Positions 37,657 to 46,316 of a DNA stretch of 64,000 nucleotides are shown here, piece by piece (within the stretch, counting starts at the first letter, position 1; every line of letters begins with the position of its first letter). The position numbers and the translations under genes are program-made. Origin of the DNA: an uncultured Granulosicoccaceae bacterium (lineage in GTDB: Bacteria; Pseudomonadota; Gammaproteobacteria; Granulosicoccales; Granulosicoccaceae); contig CALLOA010000044.1 in assembly GCA_938005265.1 (NCBI GenBank), positions 1 to 64,000 on the forward strand, given 5' to 3'. The notes below the pieces were generated by a model. That model saw only the letters and a list, made by a program, of their open reading frames with translations, was not told the origin of the DNA and did not search any database.

Positions 37657-39012
37657 CTAAAGTGGTGAGAGCTCCAGTTCTATACGGCGATTCTGGGCAC
37701 GCCCTTCTCTGGTACTGTTTGTAGCGATAGGGTAGTTGTCAGCCAGGCCGGTTGATGACATGCGATCAAACGAAATGCCCGAGCTGTCGCCCAGATGCTT
37801 CATTGCCGCCAGTGCGCGGCGATTCGACAGATCGGTATTGTCAACGTAACTGCTATTGTTGCCCACGGGAACGTTATCCGTATGCCCCAGCACTAAAACC
37901 CGTGCATCTGTTTGTTGTAGCAAGGCTTCGCCGATTTGTGACAGCAGGTTACGGCCGGTATCAGTAAGTTGGGATGCACCTGTGCTGAACAATCCGGCAT
38001 TTCCTATGCGAATGCCCACGCGATTTCCAGGAAGCTCCGATACAGAAACGCCGGAAATTCCACGGTAGCGATCTCCCAATTGAGCGCTGATTTCGTTGGC
38101 CCATGCTGCATTGACAGCAGCAGCTGCTTGAGCAGCCTCCTTTTCACTGTTCATGGCTTTGGCAGTCGCAAGTTCGCCTTCCAGTTTGGCTAGTTGGATT
38201 TGGGAGAAATTGAGTTGGTTTTTTAACGCCTCTATTTCATCTTTCGCAGCAATCAATTGTTTGCGAGTCAAGGCGCGGCCGTTTGATGCGCTCATGGCTT
38301 TACTCTCAGCCGCTGCCAGTTTGCTCGCACCACTGTCTTTTTCTTTCTTCAATAGTCCTTCTATGTAGTCGCGACCGTTAATGGTACTTTGCAGATCATT
38401 CTCAAGCTTCGCTGATTGGCCCTGAGCTGATGCCAGTTCTTCCCGTGCGGCATCGCGTTCAGCCAGTGCGCTCTGTATTTGTACCAGAGCTACTCTAGCC
38501 AGCTCGTCAGACTCGGCGGACAACTTTGCCTGCTGAGCTTCCAGATCAGCAGACTTGGATTTGGTTTCGGCGAACAGGGTTTGCACGCGTTCAGACATAA
38601 AGTCCCCGTCCTCCTCAAGGCTCTCGATCTCCGCCAGCAGCTCCGCTTCACGTGCAGCAGCGGCGGCGCGTTGCTCATTAAATTTTTCAAGGACATGGGC
38701 TCGTCCTCTGGCAACGACCTTTGTTTTGCCTTCAGCCGCTTCGAGATCTTCTATGGTTTGCAGCAGCTGATCATAGAGAGCATCACGGTCTTTGGTCACA
38801 GCGCCGAACTTTTTTTCCATGCTGGCTATTTGCGCTTTCAGCGAGTCCATGGTCTCTTCATCTTGGGCCTGGGCATTGCCGTAAAATGTAAGAGCCGCTG
38901 CGAAAAACAGTGCGCATGCCTTTATGGACCTGGCGGACTTGGGACTCTGGTGTTCTTTTGACCCTTCCGTTGTGTTTTTACCGAATAGAGCAGGTTTGTC
39001 TACGAACTGCAT
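37657..39012 (-). CDS. OmpA-domain coiled-coil protein (peptidoglycan-binding)
   Basis: This is a 451-residue exported protein. GGAGG four bases before the ATG supports the start. About 30 charged residues precede a hydrophobic signal (ALFFAAALTFYGNAQA), an unusually long n-region. Residues about 55-300 are a long Glu/Lys/Ala coiled coil, and the last ~120 form an OmpA/MotB domain (LVLGHTDNVPVG, SNRRALAAMKHLG, AQNRRIELEL) that should bind peptidoglycan. It may act as a periplasmic spacer or in envelope organisation, similar to chemotaxis MotB C-domains but without a motor. Confidence 0.85.
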   Translation of the reverse strand: MQFVDKPALFGKNTTEGSKEHQSPKSARSIKACALFFAAALTFYGNAQAQDEETMDSLKAQIASMEKKFGAVTKDRDALYDQLLQTIEDLEAAEGKTKVVARGRAHVLEKFNEQRAAAAAREAELLAEIESLEEDGDFMSERVQTLFAETKSKSADLEAQQAKLSAESDELARVALVQIQSALAERDAAREELASAQGQSAKLENDLQSTINGRDYIEGLLKKEKDSGASKLAAAESKAMSASNGRALTRKQLIAAKDEIEALKNQLNFSQIQLAKLEGELATAKAMNSEKEAAQAAAAVNAAWANEISAQLGDRYRGISGVSVSELPGNRVGIRIGNAGLFSTGASQLTDTGRNLLSQIGEALLQQTDARVLVLGHTDNVPVGNNSSYVDNTDLSNRRALAAMKHLGDSSGISFDRMSSTGLADNYPIATNSTREGRAQNRRIELELSPL

Positions 39013-39371
39013 GGTTCCTCCGGGGATGCCTGGATGTTGTTTTGTGCCGTAATGTTAAACCCTGTTGCCTGTCAGCTCAACGCTATTGAGGGCCAGCGCT
39101 GGCAATATTTGCTCTGCCTGGGGGTGGTGTACTAAGTCGCTGTTTAGTAAGGGTTAATGCTTGTGCGCTTACCACGTGAAGGCACAGCGTCAAGATGGTG
39201 GCAGGGTCGTGGCAGGAATCGAATGGTAGTGATTAGTCGAATCGGGGCCGTCAAGGTGTTCACAGCGCCGGTTCGGTATGTTGCACAGATTTTAATGCGG
39301 GCGTTGGGCAGTTTGGGGGTTAGGCCAATCAAGGCTTCCAAAGGCAGGGCTATTGCCCTGACCACGATGAT
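39013..39371. other. Intergenic region, no supported gene
   Basis: This 359-bp stretch lies between two minus-strand genes. Short frames on either strand lack plausible starts or known motifs. It should hold the promoter of the OmpA-domain gene. No terminator with a good T run or known RNA was seen. Confidence 0.5.
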
Positions 39372-41855
39372 TCAAGCAGCCTTGTTAATGCTGCTGTCCT
39401 GGTCGAAGTCGTCACGGTCTGTTATTTGTTTGGCTTGAGCAGCGGAAGCTACTAGCGATGTATGCTGTCTTCGTTCAACTTGACGAATAACCTCCGCAAG
39501 ATCTTCCAGAGGCACGGGTTTGGAATAGTAATATCCCTGAATCAGATCAATGCCCAACATGGCAACTTCGTGGCGTTGTGCATCATTTTCAACACCTTCC
39601 GCGACAGTCGACAGGCCGAACAAGACGGCCAGTTGAACTATCGAATTTGCGACTGTCTGGTGTGACATGTTCCTGCCAAGCTTTTCAACAAAGGCGCGAT
39701 CTATTTTCAGCGTGTCCAGTGGTAGATCCTGAAGATAACTGAGACAGGAATACCCGGTGCCAAAATCATCGATGGCTATTTTTATGCCTGTTGCACGCAG
39801 TCTGTTGAGTAGCCCGGTAACACGATCAATATCATTCATCACGATACTCTCGGTAACTTCAAGCTCCAGAAAGCCCGCTCCCAGGTTTGCATCTTTAGCC
39901 GAGCGTAAGACCTTTTCACAAAATTGTTCGTCCATAAACTGTTGGGACGAAATATTCACAGCAACACCGAGACCGGTGAAACCCTTATGGTGAAGACTGG
40001 CGATGTCCTGGCAAGCCTTTTCCATAACAAAAGTACCGATTTTTTCCATCAAGCCCAGCTCTTCCGCGACAGGTATAAATTCAGCTGGAGATATTAAAGT
40101 GGCATCTGGCCGTTTCCATCGAATCAGCGCTTCAACACTTCTTACAGTGCACGTAGTTGTGCAAACTTTGGGTTGGTAGTGAAGTGTGAATTCCTGATTT
40201 TCAATAGCAGTAAGCAGTGCTGCTTCAAGCCTACGACGTTTTACATGCAGATCCCCGATATTGGAATTATATCTGGACAAAATCTGACTACCACAAGAAT
40301 TCTGGCCGCTTTTGCGGCGATAATGGGCTATATCCGCATTTTTCAAAAGCGCTGTACCAGCGTGGCTGTCGTCAGGTGAGATAGCGTAACCGATTCCAGC
40401 TTCTATCCGAATAGTCGTGCCATTCAAATCAAAATCACCGTTTATGGAGTCCAGGAATTTTTTGCCCAGTACATCTGCATCAAACCCTTGTTCCAAATCG
40501 CGCATGTACACAGCGAAATCATCTTCGCCTACACGTGCTGTAAGGTGCCCGGCAGAGACCCGCTCAATTCGCTTAGCTACTTCAACCAGTATCTGTTCGC
40601 CTATACGGTGACCGTAGTTGTCGTTGATTTGTTTAAATTTATTGATATCGATGAAGTAGACGGCCTGCCGAATCTGTTTTGTATCTTCCTGCTCGTAGGT
40701 GTGCAAAACAGTTTCAAAGGTTGCTCTATTTGCAAGACCTGTCAGGTTGTCCGTGTCTGCCTGTTTTTTGATGCGCTGGCCAAGCCAGAAGAGCAGAAAA
40801 GAAGCCACAAGGCTTACAACCAGTATGATGATAAGAATACTAATCGAGCGTGCGGCGTTTTGATGCAAGCGCACACCAATAGCATTTGTTCTTTCATGAA
40901 CAAAGTTGACAATCGCTTGTTGCCTTGCGCGCACATCTTCAATACTTCCTTCCCAGGCGGCAGGCGATGTATATTGCTGAAAACCGTACTGAGTACCTGC
41001 CTTCATTTGCGTGATAAGTTTGTAGTGTGAACCATAATATGTAAGGCGTGCTTGTTCTACGAGCGCTGGCAAAGGCGATTCAACATCGTTTGCCAGATTG
41101 AATAGTCCCAGATCATCCCAACCGCTGTTTATCAGTGATTCATAGGCCGAAAATTGATCCAGTGTTGACGCAGTGGGTTCAAGGGCTGAAAAATTCAGAG
41201 CGGTGAGAAGCTCATCATAAGCAGATATATTTCTGAAAAGTTTCCAGTACCCCGCCTTGAGATCTTTATAACGATCCACTGAGACAGCATCTTTAGAGGG
41301 AAGGAACGTTAGCTTGTCGGCAATCTTGGCTGCGATTTCTACACTGCGGGACAGAGAGTCCGGTAGTAGTAGCGAAACCGCAGGGTCTCTGTCATTCACC
41401 ACTTTATTTAATTCAGCAAGCGTGTAGGAACGATAAATTTTCAAATATTCATTCAGGTCATTTAGAGCACTGAGAGTAGTTCCTGCATCCTTTTTCGAAG
41501 AACGTGTGCCTGTGAAGTAGTATCGATTGGTTTTGATCAGTTTGCCTAACTCCAGGGCTAACTGATTTGCTGTTGTCTCGCTAATCCTGCCAAGGTCTGT
41601 CAGACGTTGCAGCTCGATTTGTCCGGGTGGGCTAGTGTTATGAGTCAGTGAGTAAGCGAGCCGTTTTTCTGCTGTTGCAGCATTAAAAAATGTTGTCGCA
41701 AGCGATTCTATTTTTCCGCTGATTGTCAGATTCTGGCCTTCCTGTGCGTTTTGCCAACCCAAGGCAAGAAATCCTGTCACCAGAAGGAGGATAAGGGTAG
41801 TGACAATGATGTTGATCAGTGTCAGATAACTGCGGATGGAGAATAGTCTCTTCAC
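39372..41855 (-). CDS. Membrane GGDEF-EAL protein: probable c-di-GMP phosphodiesterase
   Basis: This 827-residue protein has a membrane segment at about 12-34, a ~300-residue periplasmic region, a second membrane segment at about 347-367, then GGDEF and EAL domains. The cyclase motif is altered: VGEDDF (about residue 442) instead of GGDEF, so it is probably not a cyclase. The EAL domain is complete, with EALIRW, NISSQQF, DDFGTGYS, LKIDRAFV and AEGVEN. It should therefore hydrolyse c-di-GMP, perhaps with GTP sensing by the dead GGDEF domain. It is the reverse arrangement of the GGDEF-EAL protein at 21.5-24.1 kb. A c-di-GMP riboswitch on the same strand lies 1.7 kb upstream beyond dadA. Confidence 0.9.
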   Translation of the reverse strand: MKRLFSIRSYLTLINIIVTTLILLLVTGFLALGWQNAQEGQNLTISGKIESLATTFFNAATAEKRLAYSLTHNTSPPGQIELQRLTDLGRISETTANQLALELGKLIKTNRYYFTGTRSSKKDAGTTLSALNDLNEYLKIYRSYTLAELNKVVNDRDPAVSLLLPDSLSRSVEIAAKIADKLTFLPSKDAVSVDRYKDLKAGYWKLFRNISAYDELLTALNFSALEPTASTLDQFSAYESLINSGWDDLGLFNLANDVESPLPALVEQARLTYYGSHYKLITQMKAGTQYGFQQYTSPAAWEGSIEDVRARQQAIVNFVHERTNAIGVRLHQNAARSISILIIILVVSLVASFLLFWLGQRIKKQADTDNLTGLANRATFETVLHTYEQEDTKQIRQAVYFIDINKFKQINDNYGHRIGEQILVEVAKRIERVSAGHLTARVGEDDFAVYMRDLEQGFDADVLGKKFLDSINGDFDLNGTTIRIEAGIGYAISPDDSHAGTALLKNADIAHYRRKSGQNSCGSQILSRYNSNIGDLHVKRRRLEAALLTAIENQEFTLHYQPKVCTTTCTVRSVEALIRWKRPDATLISPAEFIPVAEELGLMEKIGTFVMEKACQDIASLHHKGFTGLGVAVNISSQQFMDEQFCEKVLRSAKDANLGAGFLELEVTESIVMNDIDRVTGLLNRLRATGIKIAIDDFGTGYSCLSYLQDLPLDTLKIDRAFVEKLGRNMSHQTVANSIVQLAVLFGLSTVAEGVENDAQRHEVAMLGIDLIQGYYYSKPVPLEDLAEVIRQVERRQHTSLVASAAQAKQITDRDDFDQDSSINKAA

Positions 41856-42175
41856 GGTACTCTAGTGCGGTTCCTTTGACTGTACAGCGTCGTCAGTGTT
41901 TCCTTACATCCTTTAACAATTCAGTTTATTTAGCGTCCTTTAAATCCAATAATTAAATTTAGCCATCGATAGTTGAAGGCGTTTTATTATATTGCTACAT
42001 ATTGATGGATTATTGAGGAATGCTTCTTTGTGTTCAGCCTTGTCGTTAAAGCCGGGAGTCACATATTCGTGCTCTCCAAATCAGCAACAGGATTGTTCTT
42101 TGTAGTACTATTTGCTGCGAAAACCTGATGTGTAGGGATATCGGGCTGGTACTTGGCTGGTGAACGGACTGAACA
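41856..42175. other. Divergent intergenic region
   Basis: This AT-rich 320-bp gap between the divergent phosphodiesterase and DadA-like genes should carry both promoters. I see no gene, riboswitch or strong inverted repeat in it. Confidence 0.5.
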
Positions 42176-43432
42176 ATGCAAAAGCGATTTACGGTGGTTG
42201 GTGCTGGTTCAGTGGGGATCGGGGTTGCTTTGCATCTGCAGCAACGGGGCTTTCGCGTTGTACTCATAGATAAGTCATTACCGGCTTCACAGACTTCATA
42301 TGGTAACGCTGGCGTTATTAACGCGAGCTCGTTCATGCCATTGAATAACCCGGCATTGCTTGGCAAGTTACCCCGTTTACTGCTGAACAATCATGCCTAC
42401 CTGCGCTACAGTGTTCCCCATATCGTTAAAAATACTCCCTGGTGTTATCACTTCTTGCGTGCCTGCACCCGGCGCAAAAGCGAGGAAACTTGCCGTGCGC
42501 TCAATGCGTTGTGCAGTGGCGCGCTGGATGAGCACCGCGCGCTCATGCAACGATGCGGAAATATGCATCGCTTGTCGCAAAATGGTTGGTTGAAGTTGTT
42601 TCGAAAAGCCGGACCTTTGCAGGCAGACAGTAAGGAGGCCGCGGTACTGGATGCATTTGAGATCCCTTACAGAGCGGTGTCCATAAATGATATACGGGAT
42701 CTGGAGCCACATTTGAAACCTGTTTTTTCCGGTGGCTACCTGTTATCTGACAGTTCCTCAGTTAACAACCCCGCTATGCTGTTACGAGAGTACGTTGAAC
42801 AATTCCTGCGAGACGGAGGAGAGTTTGTTCAAAGCAGCGTTCAATCAATACGAGAGACGGTAGCTACAGGCTCTGGTGGTTTCACTCTTGAAATCGGCAA
42901 TGATTCACTGCCGGCTGAGAACCTTGTTGTCTGCGCCGGCCCATGGAGTGCTGATATGCTCAAGCCGCTGGGGTACAAAGTGCTGCTTGGATTTGAACGT
43001 GGCTACCACCAGCATTTCAAACTTGCTTCTGGTGCCAGCCTGACGCGACCCATTCACGATATGGATGCTGGGTACATACTGGCTCCGATGGAGCAGGGAA
43101 TTCGGCTTACAACAGGCGTTGAATTAAACCATCGGGATGCGCCATCCAATTTTTCGCAACTTCAACAGGTTCTGCCGCGTGCAAAACAAGCTCTGGATAT
43201 CACTGAGCCAACCGAGGACCCGGTGTGGCGGGGTTGTCGACCAACCTTTCCTGATAGTCGGCCTGTGATTGATCAGGCACCACGTCATGAAAATTTGTGG
43301 ATGGCTTTCGGCCATCAGCACATCGGCCTGATGAGTGGTCCAGTTACGGGAAAGTTGCTGGCTCAGAAAATTAGCGGTGAAACACCGGATATCGACCTGA
43401 CTCCATTCAACGCTTCGCGTTGGGTAAGCTGA
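42176..43432 (+). CDS. FAD-dependent D-amino acid dehydrogenase-like oxidoreductase
   Basis: This 418-residue DAO-family flavoprotein starts with FTVVGAGSVGIGVALHLQQRG, then SYGNAGVINASSFMPL, as in DadA. FGHQHIGLMSGPVTGKLLA is the C-terminal FAD site. DadA oxidatively deaminates D-amino acids to keto acids at the membrane. No alanine racemase gene is adjacent, so the substrate could be another D-amino acid or hydroxyproline-like compound. The ATG lacks a strong ribosome site. Confidence 0.86.
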   Translation: MQKRFTVVGAGSVGIGVALHLQQRGFRVVLIDKSLPASQTSYGNAGVINASSFMPLNNPALLGKLPRLLLNNHAYLRYSVPHIVKNTPWCYHFLRACTRRKSEETCRALNALCSGALDEHRALMQRCGNMHRLSQNGWLKLFRKAGPLQADSKEAAVLDAFEIPYRAVSINDIRDLEPHLKPVFSGGYLLSDSSSVNNPAMLLREYVEQFLRDGGEFVQSSVQSIRETVATGSGGFTLEIGNDSLPAENLVVCAGPWSADMLKPLGYKVLLGFERGYHQHFKLASGASLTRPIHDMDAGYILAPMEQGIRLTTGVELNHRDAPSNFSQLQQVLPRAKQALDITEPTEDPVWRGCRPTFPDSRPVIDQAPRHENLWMAFGHQHIGLMSGPVTGKLLAQKISGETPDIDLTPFNASRWVS

Positions 43433-43473
43433 CGATAGTGTTTGCAGTGGGTGTTCCACCCGGAAAATAAATA

Positions 43474-43492
43474 AGGGTGTTTCAATCACCCT
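43474..43492 (-). terminator. Minus-strand terminator downstream of the riboswitch
   Basis: Read on the minus strand, AGGGTG and CACCCT form a 6-bp stem with a 7-nt loop, followed by TTATTTATTTT. Its left arm lies inside the 7-codon ORF at 43482-43505, so a ribosome there would block the hairpin. Confidence 0.6.
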
Positions 43493-43502
43493 GAAGACCT
43501 GA

Positions 43503-43530
43503 CATAAAGCCTCCGATAAAGGGCCTTATG
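43503..43530 (-). promoter_or_regulatory. Helix masking Shine-Dalgarno and start codon (expression platform)
   Basis: On the minus strand, CATAAGGCC (43530-43522) pairs with GGCTTTATG (43511-43503) in a 9-bp helix with one G-U pair and a 10-nt loop. The right arm contains the ATG of a 7-codon ORF (MSGLQGD, 43505-43482) and part of its GGAGG (43514-43510). This is how translation-controlling riboswitches hide a start site. Confidence 0.55.
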
Positions 43531-43592
43531 GAATCACCTATGGGTTACATCCGGGTAACAGGCAATCCATCAAACAAATCCTTTGTTCGTTC

Positions 43593-43676
43593 AGGCAGCC
43601 CTGCTGTCGTAGGTCAAAATCCTTGTGAACCCTTAGACCAGAAGCTTTGCGTCACTAACTTTCGCTAGTTTTGCCT
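43593..43676 (-). ncRNA. Cyclic-di-GMP-I (GEMM-I) riboswitch aptamer
   Basis: The minus strand folds as the GEMM-I class. P1 pairs AGGCA (43676-43672) with TGCCT (43597-43593). P2 is a 6-bp stem closed by a GAAA tetraloop (43669-43654). The conserved joiner GACGCAAAGC follows at 43653-43644. P3 contains CTGG, CTAAGG and the receptor side CCTACGACAGCAGGG (43613-43599). Joiner, tetraloop and receptor all match the known class. It senses c-di-GMP and normally controls the downstream gene, but here only a 7-codon ORF and a terminator follow before antisense dadA. Confidence 0.9.
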
Positions 43677-43796
43677 TTTGCTACGATTTGCAGCCTCTAA
43701 GCCTTATTGCTGATCAACGATCCCGTCGATCTCCTTCGCTGACACAGATGCAGATATAAACCTTTCATCGTGCCTCCGGAAAAAACGTCCTTTGCG

Positions 43797-43818
43797 ACCG
43801 ACTGTCCTGTCGGTTTTT
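43797..43818 (+). terminator. Plus-strand rho-independent terminator
   Basis: ACCGAC and GTCGGT form a 6-bp stem with a 6-nt loop followed by TTTTT. It lies 364 bp after the dadA-like stop, so it ends either a long dadA 3' region or an unrecognised RNA. Confidence 0.7.
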
Positions 43819-44008
43819 CCGGTGTGGCTGAGGCAGTTTACGTGTATCGCTACAAGTGCAAACCGTAACTGGATTATTGCAACTCGCAAGCCAGAAGTTA
43901 CCGGGTGCTACAAAAAAAATTTTAATTCAGCTTTTTTTGTGTAATACCCGACGTATTAATAATTCAATTGAATCTTAAGCGGCAATATTATTTACAGGGT
44001 GCAAGAAG

Positions 44009-46054
44009 TTATTGCGCGGGAGCTTCCAGCCAATGCGGGTCTGCATCAATTTCGCTGCCCAACGTCAATAAAAATGCTGTAAGGGCGTCAATATCTGATT
44101 TGCTCAAGGTTTCAATACTCGGCATTTCGTGGAATTGCCCTAGCAGATAGGCAGGAGGGTCAGCATAGTGCCTGATTACTTCATCCAGGGAACTGTAGCG
44201 CCCGTCATGCATGTAAGGTGCGGATTTATCCAGACCGCGTAGACCCGGCACACGAAAAGCGCCTCGCATCTTAGTTGAGCCTGAATGCTGGTCTATATGG
44301 TCCAGTTCAGCACATCGTGGTTGCGTGGTTTCATTGTCACTGCTAACCAGGTCAGCAAAACGGCTTCTGCAGTTAAATTCGTTATACAAAACCGCCTGGC
44401 TGCCCATCATGCGGCCGAAATCAAATTTGCCGTCGGCTGTGATTCCGGTACCGATGTTATGGAAGCCATAGTTGCTGAATACCGGCGAGTTATGACAATT
44501 CATGCACTGTGTTTTGTTACTAATGAATAGTTTCATGCCTTTAAGTTCAAGCTCTGACATATAACCGTTGTCTGATTCGGGCGACGTTGCGGCGCTGACG
44601 TCATGGTGAACCATGTTGTTTTCATTTGTGTTGCCTGACCCGCTTGTGCCTGCCCGAGTCGCTTGAACCTGCAGCTGATCCACATAGAAGTCGAAGCGTG
44701 CGGGTGCCGGCATCAGTATCATTTCGTAGGCAGCTATGGCTTTGCCAACGTTGGTAAAGACCGTGTTTATTGAATGCCTTTTTTCAGGACTGACACTGTT
44801 CCAGAGCCTGCGAGCCTCATCATTTGCCAGGGGGTTCGCACCATCGGGGACTTCTGATGTGTCCGGCAAGATTGGCAATGCGCCAAAGACAGATTCGTAC
44901 TCTTCGCGATAATGTCGGGCAATGATACGCGCAACCGCAACCCGGCTACTGCCCATTTCGGCTGGCGCTTCCAATGGAACCAAAGCTTGTGACCATAGGC
45001 TGTCGCGCCTGCCGTCCCAATACAACCAGCGGTGAAGGCCCGAACCGACAAGAGTAGGGGTGTTTCTATCCAGGCGGTCCAGGCCCTTGGCGGTGATCTT
45101 CTGGTCGTTAAAGTAGGTCGTTGGCTCGTGGCAACTTGCACACGATAGTTGGCCGCCTGCACTAAGTCGTTTGTCGAAAAATAACTTATGACCAAATGCT
45201 GCTGCCGCCGCGTTGTTGTAATAGGCACTACCGGTCGTATTGACTTGCAGACTGCCTGACAGCAGGGAGAGGCTCCTGAGCAACGCTACTTCATGCTGAG
45301 TCCAGTTGATTGTTGTAGAAACAGGATAGCCGTCCTGGTTATGGTTGTGATTGCTACCTTGATTGTGCGTTGCAGTGTGGCCGCTTGCTGCTGGATCGTT
45401 TTCAGGGGTGGCGGTGTTCGTGGCAAATTCAAGTTCGAACAGAGCGGTTTCGACTTTGCTGCGATAAACAAATTTGATGAGCAAGTGCCATTTGCCGGCC
45501 ATATTGAATCTGACACCACCAAGCATAATTTTGTCGCCCTGAATACCTGCGAACCTGGGTGTCGTTGGCAACCCATGGCCATGTGCTTTCATGCCGCCTG
45601 TTATGGAAATATGCTCTGGGCGGATGTAGCGTTTGGCTCTGACATCAAGTATGCGCACTGTCCAGTCGTGCAGCTCGTGCAGTGGGATGTTGTTATTCAA
45701 GGGTAAAAGTTCGACCTCAAATTCACCGCTCTCGCTTGCCACTACCGGTTGTTGCTGCTTTGCCGATATGCCGCCTGGTCTGTTTTTTTCCAGCGCATTG
45801 GCTAGCCTGAATGCCTCAGGAACATTGCCGCCATCCGGTTCGGCAATCTCTGTGGTGTTAACTGAGCTTGATGGTGCTGCAAGCCTTGCAGCTATAACCG
45901 ACTCATCTACAACTGAACCCGCTGGGTCTGCATTTCGGGCATGGGCTGTCTGCCACAGTACAGTCAGGTTGAGCAGCGTTAGCAACAGGACTATGTGGCA
46001 GCACAACAAACCGCGCATTCGCATAACAAAAGGTTGATCGTGAGGTAACGCCAT
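44009..46054 (-). CDS. Exported YtkA-like domain fused to diheme cytochrome c peroxidase
   Basis: This 681-residue protein has an N-terminal signal (CCHIVLLLTLLNLTVLW) and a YtkA/FixH-like beta domain at about 108-215 (HDWTVRILDVRAKRYI). A His/Asn linker follows (SGHTATHNQGSNHNHN), then a MauG/CcpA-type diheme peroxidase. The two heme sites are CASCH (about residue 307) and CMNCH (about 518), and SAPYMHDGRYSSL is the conserved C-terminal motif. It should act in the periplasm on peroxide or oxidise a partner protein. The start could be the ATG 30 bp downstream. The fusion of a YtkA-like domain is uncommon in my view; YtkA-like domains are linked to metal or heme-copper oxidase assembly, and that link here is inference. 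Confidence 0.85.
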   Translation of the reverse strand: MALPHDQPFVMRMRGLLCCHIVLLLTLLNLTVLWQTAHARNADPAGSVVDESVIAARLAAPSSSVNTTEIAEPDGGNVPEAFRLANALEKNRPGGISAKQQQPVVASESGEFEVELLPLNNNIPLHELHDWTVRILDVRAKRYIRPEHISITGGMKAHGHGLPTTPRFAGIQGDKIMLGGVRFNMAGKWHLLIKFVYRSKVETALFELEFATNTATPENDPAASGHTATHNQGSNHNHNQDGYPVSTTINWTQHEVALLRSLSLLSGSLQVNTTGSAYYNNAAAAAFGHKLFFDKRLSAGGQLSCASCHEPTTYFNDQKITAKGLDRLDRNTPTLVGSGLHRWLYWDGRRDSLWSQALVPLEAPAEMGSSRVAVARIIARHYREEYESVFGALPILPDTSEVPDGANPLANDEARRLWNSVSPEKRHSINTVFTNVGKAIAAYEMILMPAPARFDFYVDQLQVQATRAGTSGSGNTNENNMVHHDVSAATSPESDNGYMSELELKGMKLFISNKTQCMNCHNSPVFSNYGFHNIGTGITADGKFDFGRMMGSQAVLYNEFNCRSRFADLVSSDNETTQPRCAELDHIDQHSGSTKMRGAFRVPGLRGLDKSAPYMHDGRYSSLDEVIRHYADPPAYLLGQFHEMPSIETLSKSDIDALTAFLLTLGSEIDADPHWLEAPAQ

Positions 46055-46316
46055 GTTTCACCGGTCGATGCGGCTGGTGAATCAGGCCGCTTAGGAATTG
46101 TAGGGTTGTACCAATTATTGTGCCTCTTCTATCTGCATAATAGTTTTGAGCTGACCACTAAAAGATGCAATAAAATACATCAAGCTGGGTGACATCTTAT
46201 TGGTATCTAGCATTGGATGGTTATGTGACAAATAGATGGCGCCAATTTGCATTAAGTGCGGTATATTGCGACATTCTGGTTCTTGAAGAATCGTCACCGT
46301 AAGGTGTTGTTGTTCC

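Larger units (their letters stand above)
43433..44008. other. Intergenic region holding the orphan c-di-GMP riboswitch and two terminators
   Basis: The 576-bp gap lies between convergent dadA-like and peroxidase genes. It contains a minus-strand GEMM-I aptamer, a downstream hairpin hiding an SD and start codon, a minus-strand terminator and a separate plus-strand terminator. Further upstream on the minus strand are another structured segment (about 43864-43905) and an A/T inverted repeat (about 43911-43944). No conventional protein gene was found in it. Confidence 0.7.

Noticed and set aside
39144..39438. Short frames on both strands between the OmpA-domain and EAL genes
   Set aside because: No plausible start or motif; overlapping frames on both strands indicate chance.
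43124..43489. Minus-strand frame of 121 codons beginning at the riboswitch terminator
   Set aside because: Antisense to dadA coding sequence, starts inside the terminator hairpin, no family; only a possible readthrough product.
43501..43560. Plus-strand GACATAAAGCC resembling the GEMM-I joiner
   Set aside because: The 5' half and the receptor do not match on the plus strand; the real aptamer is on the minus strand, and this segment is its downstream helix.
43704..43889. Minus-strand frame of 61 codons upstream of the riboswitch
   Set aside because: It reads through the opposing terminator hairpin and ends just before the aptamer; no family and no convincing start. A 23-codon frame with GGAGG within it was also noted but not supported.
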